64,000 nt of DNA, taken from positions 204,890,715 through 204,954,714 of the forward strand of contig CM037877.1 of the NCBI GenBank assembly GCA_021292165.1, in the 5' to 3' direction. The position numbers were made by a program, and so were the translations under genes. This document shows, in pieces, positions 13,701 through 25,700 of this stretch. The DNA is from Shinisaurus crocodilurus (lineage: Eukaryota > Chordata > Lepidosauria > Squamata > Shinisauridae). The notes beneath the pieces are model-generated. The model saw nothing but the letters and a program-made list of their open reading frames with translations, did no database searches and was not told the origin of the DNA. How positions within the stretch are numbered: the stretch's first letter is position 1; each line of letters opens with the position of its first letter.

Positions 13701-16700
13701 TCAGGGCTCACTGCCAATTCTCTTCCCCTCCATGTGTCATATTTCATCACCCAGCTTTGCCACTTGGAATGATTTCAGTGTCTGTCCCAGTTAAAATCTA
13801 ACTGAAGGCAACACAAGCTGAAAAGCAGACTTGCTACCTTGTTCTCCTAATGTATTTTAAGCCTGTTTCTATAAACTGTTGTGCTAGAGACAAAATGAGT
13901 AAACTAAATTTCAATCATGGACATTTCAGGAAGTTGATGATAAATTCTAGAGGATTAACAATAACAAAAAATAATAATGAAGTATTAGACTAAAGCATAA
14001 AGCAAAGGGGTGGGGAAGAACAAAAGCAGTCAGGATGACAAAGCAAATGTCTGGCTGAAGTTCAACTAAACAAGTGCTCTTTGCCATAGAGCTATTCAAA
14101 GAGACGCCCACAGAGCCTGTATGGTAGAAACCTGCAGAAACAGTGGATACATCTGAAGACACAGTTGATTAAAGAAACAACAGATCAGACAGCTGTTTTT
14201 CCTTAATCTTTGTTTAAAGACAAATGAAGTATCAGTGTAAACACCCACTTCAAGATTGCACCCGATTTCAGCAGACTGCCTAGATACACATTTAAACCTT
14301 TGTCTGTGAAACCCTAGGGAGTGGCAAGTTTCTCTCACCTTCCACCAGCAGGTTGAGAGACATGTTTATAGTCAAATGTGAACTAAGAAACAATTCCATA
14401 AGAGTGGCTATGAAAGTCTGTGGCAGAAAAAGTACAATACACACATTCATGTATACACAAGCGTGCACACAAACTTAAGTTCCAACACCTTGGAAATGAA
14501 TTTATTATAAAATAAGCTTTCATGCCTCGGGGCTCTTCACAGCATCCGAAGATTTTGTCACCTCCCCTACAGTTTATTTGTAATTGTGTGTGAGACCTTA
14601 CTGAAAATCTCTTGACACATTGTACTTTACTAAACACATTTACTTCAAATAAACCCTTTTATTGCATATTCCTGCCCTTGACAAGTGCACCAGAAATAGT
14701 CCTTTGATTAGCATGCCCAGTTACCTTAAACTCAAAATTCTTCCTACCTGCTGTCTTCTGTATAGGCTAATATGCTTTTGACCATAGGACCATTAGTGAA
14801 CTTACAGTCATGTGAAAAAGAAAGTACACCCTTCTCAAGTTCCATGGTTCCACATATCAGGACAGAAGAAAAATCATTGGGCCCGTAGCAGGTCTCAAAA
14901 TGAGGTAAAGACAACCTCAGATGAACAACAACGCATGACAGAGTACACCGTGGCATTATTTATTGCACAGAAATACAGCCAAAATGGAGATGCCATGTGG
15001 GAAAAACTAAGTACACCCTTACTGCTGCCATAGGTATGAAGAGGCTAGGGAGCAGCCAGGTGCTGCTAAGCAAATGCCCTTGATGAACTGATCATCAGCA
15101 AGTGTGACCACCTCTATAAAGCTGAAGTGTCAGGAGTTTGCTGGTCCCCAGCAGTCAGGTGTGTGTTACCACAATGCCAAGGAGAGAAGACATCAGCAAT
15201 GATCTTAGGGAAGCAATTGTTGCTGCCCATCAATCCGGGAAGGGTTATAAGGCCATTTCCAAACAATTTAAAGTCCATCATTCTACAGTGAGGAAGATTA
15301 TTCACAAGTGGAAAACATTCAAGACAGTTACCAATCTTCCCAGGAGTGGACGTCCCAGCAAATTCACCCCAAGGGCAGACCGTGCAATGCTCAGAGAAAT
15401 TGCAAAACATCCAAGTGTTACATCTCAGGCACTACAGGCCGCAGTCAGCAGGTGCAACTGTTAAAGTTAATGACAGTACAATTAGAAAAAGACTGAACCA
15501 GTATGGATTGTATGGAAGGGTTGCCAGAAGAAAGCCTCTTCTCTCTAAAAAGAACATGGCAGCACAGCTTGGGTTTGCAAAGTTGCATCTGAACAAATCA
15601 CAAGACTTCTGGAACAATGTCCTTTGGACGGACAAGACCAAAGTGGAGCTGTTTGGCCATAATGCACAGTGCCATATTTGGCGAAAACCAAACACAGCAT
15701 ATCAGCACAAATATCTCAGACCAACTGTCAAGCACGGTGGTGGAGGGGTGATAATTTGGGATTGTTTTGCAGCCAGAGGACCTGGGCACCTTGCAGTCAT
15801 TGAGTCTACCATGACCTCCTCTGTATACCAAGGTATTCTAGAGTCAAATGTGAGGCCATCAGCCCGGCAGCTAAAACTTGGCTGAAATTGGGTCATGCAA
15901 CAGGACAATGATCCCAAGCACACCAGCAAATCTACAACAGAATGGCTGACAAAGAAAAGAATCAAGGTGCTGCAATGGCCCAGTCAAAGTCCAGACCTCA
16001 ACCCGATTGAAATGCAGTGGCAGGACTTTAAGAGAGCTGTGCATAAACAAATGCCTGCAAACCGCAATGAACTGAAGCAATGTTGTAAAGAAGAGTGGGC
16101 CAAAATTCCTCCACAATGATGTGAGAGACTGATCACACGTCATACCGAAAACGATTACTTCAAGTTATTGCTGCTAAAGGTGGTTCTACCAGCTATTGAA
16201 TCATAAGGTGTACTTCGTTTTTCCCACATGGCTTCTCCATTTTGGCTGTATTTCTGTACAATAAATAATGCCATGGGGTACTCTGTCATGCGTTGTTCAT
16301 CATCTGAGGTCGTCTTTACCTAATTTTGAGACCTGCTACGGGCCCGATGATTTTTCTTCTGTCCTGGTATGTGGAACCATGGAACTTGAGAAGGGTGTAC
16401 TTTCTTTTTCACATGACTGTATATGCATAATCAACAATATGGAGTGCAGTAAGTGCTTCTGTGAGAGCATGGAGGGGGGAGTGGAGGGAATGCTGATTTT
16501 TCCATCTAGCTGTAGCCACTCACACACATTCCATCCAATGCCACTGCAGAGGCCCCTTTCAGTAGCAGGTTTTATATGCCTCATACACATATAATATGCA
16601 GTAATACCTTGGATTGCAAGTAACTTGGTTTGAGAGCGTTTAGCAAGACAAGCAAATTTTTAAATATTTATTTTAAAAAATTTGACTTGATATACAAGCG

Positions 16701-19700
16701 ACGTCTTGCAATACAAGTACTATAGTACGGCTTAAATTAAAAATCTCTGTACAAATTTTTTGGGGGGAATTTCATTTTGATATAAGAGTGTTTTGGATTA
16801 CCCACAATTTGTCATTACTGTATGTGTGAACCGGATCATTGTGTTAGGCCTTTGACACCATTCTGAGGAGCTGTCCAGGCGTGGCATCATCTAAAAGGAA
16901 TATGTGTAGAGAGGGACATGGTCTACAAACCTGTGATGAACAGGAATAATCATTCTACAAAAACACCTGAATTCTGTAATTTGAGTACAGTCATGCCTTG
17001 GATTGAGACCATAATTCGCACGTTTTGCACGTTTTGCACGTTTCCAGAACGAATTATGGTCTCAATCCAAGGCATGACTGTACTCAAATTACAGAATTCA
17101 GGTGTTTTTGTAGAATGATTATTCCTGTTCATCACAGGTTTGTAGACCATGTCCCTCTCTACACATATTCCTTTTAGATGATGCCACGCCTGGACAGCTC
17201 CTCAGAATGGTGTCAAAGGCCTAACACAATGATCCGGTTCACACATACAGTAATGACAAATTGTGGGTTGTTGTTACATGTGAACCTGGAACTATGGGTT
17301 AACTATGGGTTATTAACCACAAACAACCCATGAAGAAAAGCCATGATATGTTCTTGTGTTGTGAACTTTGGGTTGTTTAAACCATGGGTTGCCGTTATGT
17401 GCGAACCCAGAATCATGGGTTGTTCATGAGTTGTTTCGCTAGGCTACAGAGGCAGTAGGCAAGAGCAGTAAAAAAAACAAACCCCACAGCCTCTTTACAT
17501 GCTAGTTCTACATTGCTGCAAGGCAGTTGGGATACAGAGAGGGAGAGCGAAGGAGGAGGAGGAAAATAAACAACCCAGGGACTGAGAAAACAAATCACTT
17601 TGTTCGATCATCTGCCACTCTGCCAGACAAACCCTGGGTAGGGCAACAAACCAGTTTAAATAAACCATAAGTTAGTGTTACGTGCGAACTAGGCAATGTA
17701 CCTAACTGAATACACACTGACCTGGTTCACACATAACGCTAACCCATGGTTTATTTAACCCATGGATTGTTGAATTTTGGGTTGTCATGATGTGCAAACC
17801 CAGCCATGCCAACAAACCATGGTTTATTAACTACCAACAACCCAGAAAGAGAACCCATGGTTTGCTGTTGGGTTGTGAACTGTGGGTTGTTTAAACCATG
17901 TGTTGTCATTACATATGAACCCAGAACTGTGGCTTGTTCATGGGTTGTTTTGTCAGGCTACAGAGGCAGCAGGCAAGAGTGGTAAAAAAACAACCCAGCT
18001 GTTCTACATGCCAGTACAACAGCACCACGAAGACATTTGGGATACAGGGAGAGAGTGGGTGAAGGAGGAGGGAAACAAACAACCCAGGGATTGTGAAAAC
18101 AAATCATGGTTCGTTCAATTGTTTCCCAGACAAACCCTGGGTAAGGTAACAAATCATGGGTTAACCTTGGGTTAAATAAACCATGGGCTAGCATTGTGTG
18201 TGAACCAAGTCACTAACTTCACACACATCACAAGTGTCTCCTTTTTCTAAACAGGAACTCCATTATAAGGCCTATATTAACATGCCAACACTGCTCACTT
18301 TCTCTTTGCTATCACCGCTGTAAAGTTCCATCTTCTAGGTCTGTTCAATCCTGGTATCAGGAGCCAAATATGTGGTACTTGCTGCAGCCTTTTGTTTCCA
18401 CCAATTGCAAAAAGCAGGATGGAGCTAACTGCGCTGACTCAGAGTCTCTGTGCTTGAAAGAGCTGGAGGAATGGATAGACAGATACTACCACCATGGTAC
18501 AGTACAAAATGCATTACCTGCCTCGTAATAGTTTCCTTCCACATTCTAAGTGGTATATGTGCATAGAACACTGATGCATTTTCTCTCTGGAAGAAAACAA
18601 TTCTCTGTCCATTATCTCTGGACCACAAATTTGTGGAACAAGGCAAAAAGTATGTTACTGCTTACAAGTATCAATGTATTTTGAGACCTGGTTGTTTTGA
18701 ACCCTATGAGAAATATTTGAAAGAGAGAAATATGAGAGAGAAATTTTCCCTATGAGAAATATATTTGAATGAATTTTGATGATTGAATATCCATGTAAAC
18801 TAGAGAATGCTTAAAACAGATGCGTGTGAATTTTGCATGCAGCTATGCATACACTGTAGCATAAGGTATTTACCGGTAGCTTCCCAAGAACCTTAGTTTT
18901 TATTTTAAAAGAAATCATTTCTAGTCCTTACAGCAATAGAGAAAAGTCTGAAAACAGTGCAAAACTCAAACCCAAGACAATTGCCATGTTCATAGACAAC
19001 ACTGAGCCAGGATTTGTTCAGCCCAAATTGTGGTTTCTTTGAATGTCCAAAGCTGCCCTTGACCAGAATCCATGACTTAATGTTCAGCAACAAACCCCCA
19101 TTTGAAGCTATGGTTTGTTGTTGGCTTTTGAATCCATGCTGTTATGTCTGAACCCAGAATCCCGGCTTATCCCTGGTTCGTTTCTGTGCCCTGCCCAACC
19201 CACTCACCAGGCAACAGAGGCAAGAGCAGCTAGAAAACAAGAAGTGGTATGCCTACGTACACCAGATGCTGGGGAACATGAGTGGGAGGGTGTTACTGCA
19301 CTCATGTCCTACTTGTAAGTTTCCCACAGGCAGCCGGTTGGCCACTGTGTGAACAGAACACTGGATTACATGGATCCTTGGTCTGATACAGCATGGCTCT
19401 TATGTTAACAGCCTAACTTGCTCTCAGTGGTGCTTTTCCCAACCTAGCCCTCCCACCTCAATTTGCCTAGCAACTGGAATCAGTCCCTGCCCTGCTCCTC
19501 TCCAAACAGCCCTGCCTCTCAAAGCAGAGGGCCTTGCTTCAACACTGCTTCTAGAGCAGAGAGAGTTTTAAAGGGAACATTCCTGGCCTACCATCATGAA
19601 AGCATGACTCAATGCACCACTTTACTCTCTGCAGGATATCCTGATTTTTACAACCCAGAGATGTTTCTGGGACATTTCAATTGGGGACTATAAAGCACTT

Positions 19701-22700
19701 ATCATCTAATTGACCAATGACCCTGAAGCTGGGGATCTCCAGCATGGTTCCACTAGTCTCAAAAGCACCATCTTTATTTCCAAGAATGCCTCTGGGGCCC
19801 ATGTGGGGTATTTATGGGCTACTAATTTGTTATATCTCCCATCTAACATGTACTTCAATTTCCCAAACCCAACCAGGTTCATACTGACTAGATGATTCAG
19901 TTCAATATTACTTGACAAACATACCAGTACCTAAGAGCCCTGATCTGCTTCAGCACAATACATTTAAATAAGGAACCATCCTTAGGTTCCATTGTGTGTT
20001 TCCATGTTTCACACTAAATCTAGGGTGGAGGTGAAATGAAGTCATAGCCAACAGCAAGCCTAGCCATTCAGTTTATTGTATAGAATAGATGTTGTAAAAT
20101 AAAGATTTTTTTCCTGCTTTGGAGGCTATACTTACAGTTTTTTCTCTCAAACATAAGCATCAAGTTTTTAACTTAAATTTCCATGATTCACATGTCCTGA
20201 AAATTAGTACAACCTTGGTCACCCAACACAAAATAAGCTCAATCTTGTACTTTTTGTCAGGGCTTTTTTTCTGGTGGAACTCACCGGAACTGAGTTCCAG
20301 CACCTTTTCTTCTATTAACTGCATTACAATTTAATCGCCATCTACTCCCGAGGAAATGTAATCCAAGAGTTCCGGTACCCTTTTCTCCAGAAAAAAAGCA
20401 CTGCTTTTTGTAAAAAGCAGACACTGGACAGTATTCAACAGTGTCATTCTGCAAACTCAAATAGTGCTAGTTGTCAGCCTGACACTAGTGGAGCTCCGCC
20501 GAATCCTTCCGCTGCACAAGCTGTTGCACATCCGCTTGCACAATCATAACTTTAGTTGAATTCTCTTCTTGCACATAGTTCGGAACCTAGTTTCCACTAG
20601 TGCAATGTCATTTGTGCCAGCAGAATGACTCTGTAGGATACGTCCCACTATGTGCAAGACAATTGTTACCAAGTTTGCACTACACATGTGTTAAATCTAA
20701 GATTTAACAAAGAATTCTTTTGCTTCAGAGAACTTTGTCTAAACATCCAACCATATGCTCAATAGTAATCATCTGTGTGCATATATGAACATGCTGAACA
20801 GACAACACAAGTGGACTACTGGTTCTAACTCCTATTTCAAGTGAGTAGCCATGGCTAGTAGAAGAAAGGACTACAGAGCATGCAGAACTGAAATGAGGAA
20901 CGGATGCATGCAAAGAGATTACATGATGCAACACCATAGCTCTCTCTACACACAAACATACCCAGAATCTCCTCCAATGGGACAGATCTCAAGAACTGCA
21001 TCTAGCATATAAGGGAGAGATTTGGGGCAGAGACTGCAAAAGAACACTGCAGAAAGCAGTGATTTCCACACAAAAGTGGCTGGGTATTTCTTGTAGTGAC
21101 TAACATAACATGTGAAAGCTATGTTACATAATATTGTGTATTTTAGCTGATGTTATTTGAATTCCAACATATATGAAACTATTTGTGTGTGAACTAGCTT
21201 GAACTTCCCTAGCAAAATACAGAAAAATGCCACAGGTTGTTTAAATGCTTTATTTTTATTCCATTTTAAAAACAGTTTTGCAAGTTCAAGAACTTAGCTA
21301 TAACTATGGCGATTACAAATACAAAAATGTGTTTCCTCCTACATGAATAGCTAATGTTTCATGGTTGTCAAACCTAAGGTAATACTCATTTGAACCTGTA
21401 GACATTTTTTATTAATAACTCGTGGCTAAGGTAACATGAAAAACACAATGTCAATATCCACTGTAGGACACACAAATATATGTCTACAAAGCAAGACATT
21501 GTGCATATAATACTGGACTATACACACACATATTGCAGTTCAATATCAAGTGCATGTGGGAATTTGTAATGCCCATGGGAATTCACAATTGGCTGTGGCA
21601 ACACCCTAGTGATTTCTTTTCAAACCAACCATTGATAAAATTTGTTCAGCTATGGCAATTCTTAGCAGCAGTATTTACTTATCATCTGTACTATTTCTTC
21701 CATAATCACTACCAATATCATAGATTTCATAGATCATAGAGTTGGAAGGAGCCTACAAGGCTATCAAGTCCAACCCCCTGCTCAATGCAGGAAACTAGAG
21801 GAGGGGTCTCCCATCCAAGTAATAACCAGGCCTGACCCTGCTTAGCTTTCCACGCTCAGACAAGCTGAGCCAGCGTAAGCCACAGGCCTGTTCTCAGGGA
21901 TGCATGTATACACGAGGGGAGAAAAACTAAGAATTTGGTAAGGAGAGCAGAAAGCAGCAACCTGAGAATCCCAGGTTTCACTTTAAGACCACTGCAAAGA
22001 CAAGCTATTTGGTAAAATTTTCAAAGCAAGAAGGGGACTCAGCTGGATTTCCAGAGGTGAGACTTCAGTGACCTACATAGATTCCTGCCCTTTCCATAGC
22101 TAACATAAAAAAATATACAGTATGCAAAATTAGCAGGCAAAATCAGTAGATGTACGCAAAATTCTTTATATAGGTTCCAAAAATCAAGTTATCACAATAA
22201 TTGTTGCCTGGAGGTTGTGATGGATTGGATGAGGGCCAAAGAACTGAGTTCAATCCCAACACAACATAGGTATTATGGACAAGTGGTTCATCTGTCCAGG
22301 GAGGTAATATTCAAATTGTTCTGGAAAGGGCTATACTCCCGCTAAAGGATGAGGTTCACTGTCTGGGGTTGCTCATTGATCCAGCTCTGTAACTGAAGGC
22401 TGGAGTGGCCTCAGTAGCAAACAGCACATCTTACCAGGTAGCTGGTATGCCAGCTGCCTGCAACCACTCCTAGACAGAGAAAGCCGGGCTGCTGCATTAT
22501 CCAGCTCTGGTAACCTCCAGGTTACACTACTGTAATGCATTGTACACAGAGCTGCCCTTGAAGACTGCCTGGAAATTGCACTTAATGGCCTAGCAGCTAT
22601 GTTTTCAACTGGGAACACATCTCACCAATACTTAAAGAGCTCCACGGGCCTGTGGTCCTTTTGTGAGCTCAACTCATAGTATTACCGTAACCTTAAAGCC

Positions 22701-25700
22701 CAACAGCTTGCAACCTGAATAGTGTGCCTTACCCCTAGAAATGGAAGAGTGGTATAGAAATGTTTTAAATAAAACAAACTGAACAAGTTGTGCTAAAATA
22801 TCCATGAGGAACCATATTATGATAACTTTTTAAAAGTAAAAAACAAATTCATCTATTTCTCTAGAGTAATCTTATTTGGCCAGGCTAGACTGGGTTACTC
22901 ACTCAGCCATTTCTGGGTGAAAAGCAACCAACAATATAACAACAACAACGAAGTCTAGATATCATAAAAATATGATGAGACTACTATCAGTCATCTTCAG
23001 GACTGCAGGCACATTTTTATTTGCCAAAATGAATAGTTCAAGGGCTCTGTTAGTTCCATCAGTTATTCCTGGATGTTCTTTCGTACAATTGGTTTAAGTA
23101 AACTTTTCTATCCTCATGCAAAACACTTTTATTTGCCTCATCAAAACCTGTTTCCAATTACTTTGTCATTTTTGCCATCATCAGTTTTGGACAAATATTT
23201 CAGATTCATCATGCAAGCACCAAATTTGTGCACACCTGGATGGAATTGATCCCCCCCCCATCTTCATACATTCATTCCATCTTTTGAAATTCAGGAGGTA
23301 ACAACATTTATGGACTTTACTAAGGCGCCTCAAAGAATGTATCAATATCAAGCAAATTAAGGAGCAACTTAAGAAGAACACAACACGCACACATGAAAAA
23401 AAATTAAGCATGCATTTTATGGATGAAAGCCTCATGATAACATAACACTTACCTTGAAATCTTGGTTGCATTAAGAATGGATATTAGGATGGTAGATCAC
23501 CCAGTTCTAATCTGTAATTGTGGCTAAGGCAGTTTTCTCACCCCTCGAACCTTCCTGCTTCCATGGCAACAGGGATGGGGTATGTCTGGTTCCCCAAATA
23601 TTATTGGATTGCAACTCCCATCATCCCTCACCACTGGCTATGCTGCCTAGGCTGATGGGAGCTGAAGTCCAACAACATCTGGAAGGCCACACGTTTCCCA
23701 CCCCTGATCTGGACACAGAGCTTACCTTGACAAGCTAAACCATGGTTTCACACCAGGTTGGATCCAAAGGCTGCAGAGCAGAAAAACATTTATTTAATTA
23801 TCTTTCCCATCCCCTCTTCCACTACCACCCGACTTTTGCAGGTCCCCAACCCCCTCCCCAAGGGTGAGAAGACCCTCCTGAAAAGCACGGACTGTGAGGC
23901 TGCAGTGGGTGAAGGGAACCTGCTCAAAATCAGGGCTCGTACAAGGTGCCTCTCCTCTATTTGGGGGGATTCTCTCCTCCCATTACAGCCTACCAATCTA
24001 CAGCAAATGCTGTTCAGGTCTCCTGACCTTCTGGAAAGGCTTTAGGGGCAGGAGGAGGCGGGGACAGAAAGATCCTTATGTAAGCAGCCTTATGTTCATG
24101 CAACCTTTGGAATCAGACCTATATGCTTGGAAACTTTACAATGCTTAAGGCAAGTAACCAGGGCTAGCACTGACCACAGTTAATCATTATATCTACATCT
24201 GCTAGGAGCGAGTAAGGTTAATGCAAGCAATAGCTTGCGAACCAACTTCAAACCATTGTTTCACAACCTGATTTGTGACCAATTTATAGCCATGGTTTAG
24301 GTATGCAGGGGTCTTAACAAAGACCAAGCAAAAAAACAAAACAAAAACCCAAACACACACCATGATTAAGGCTGCAATCCTATATGAGCTTACCCAGGAG
24401 TAAGCCCCATTGAACTCAATCAGCCTTACTTTTGAGCTGGCATGTTGGGTTGTGCTGTAAGTGTTCTATCTACACGGGACCATAGACAGCTGAGAGATAC
24501 CTAAACTTAATTATTATTGTGAAGGACCACTGCCGGTCCTTTGCGTGAGTTCGGGAGTTAACGTGTTAACCAGAACTGAAAAAACTCCCTAAAAGCAGTT
24601 CCCGGGTGAATAGAAGGCAACAGCTTCAATAGGCGCTGAATGAGAGTTGAAATTGACAAGATAAGTTGTTTATAGTAAGTTTAATGGAGCAAATCAAAAC
24701 AAACAGATAGGCAATAGACCAGGGGTCCTCAAACTGCGGCCCGCCGGGTCTTTTCATCTGGCCTGGCGGCCGATCTAGACTTGTGAGGGAAGAGGGGCGG
24801 CTGAGCAGGCGGGGGGGGGCATGGGGCGGCTGAGCAGGCGGGGGGGGCATGGGCCGCCTGCCTGCCCGCTGCCCAGCATCTCCTGCGGGGGGGGGGAGGG
24901 GAGGAAGGGCAGCTTAGCCGGGAGCGGGGAGCGGACAGTGCCCATCCTCCTCCCTTCTCGTGCACCCGCGCAGGCTTTACCTTATCCGCCTCGCCACCCA
25001 CAGGTCCCGTCGCGTCACTTCTGGCCGCAGGCGGAAGTGACGCGACGGGACCCTGCTCCGTTGCATCCATCCTGGACCCCGCCCACGCTGTTTTTCAAAA
25101 CTGAGCGCGGGCGGAGTCCAGGATGGACGCGACGGAGCAGCTCCACTGGCGGCGGACTCAGGCGGTGGCGGAGGCGGAGGCAGCACGCAGGGGACCAGGT
25201 AGGACGGCAGCAGGGATGAAGGCGGGGGGCGGCGGGGGGCCAGGGCGGGTTACGGCAGGGGGGCTTTACCTCATCCGCCTCGCCGCCTGCTGGTCCCGTC
25301 GCGTCACTTCCGGCGCGGCAGAAGTGACGCGACAGGACCCTGCTCCGTCGCGTCCATCCTGGACCCCGCCCGCGCTCTGTTTTTCGAAACTGAGCGTGGG
25401 CGGAGTCCAGGATGAGCGCGACGGAGCGGCGGTGGCCTCGGGCGAAGGCTGTGGCGGAGGCAGCGCGCAGGGGACCAGGTAGGATGGCGGCGGGGGGGGC
25501 AGGTTACGGCGGCGGGGGGGTCCGGCGGCAGCAGCGGGGGTGGCGGGGCGGTCCTGCAGCGACGGCAGGGGACGGCGCGGGGGGTGGGGGGTATTGCAGC
25601 GGCGGGAGGGTCCTGCAGCGGCGGCGGGGGGGTCCTGCGGCGGCGGCGGGGGGGTCCTGCGGCGGCAACGGAGGCAGCGGGGGGGCAGCATGAAGGAGGC

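Noticed and set aside
16918..17150. Two nearly identical 66-codon proteins on opposite strands
   Set aside because: They are the two arms of the perfect inverted repeat read in mirror image, not genes.
21804..21875. A 5S rRNA gene on the minus strand
   Set aside because: Only the central part of 5S is present and it is fused to a CR1 tail; it is a SINE, not a functional 5S gene.
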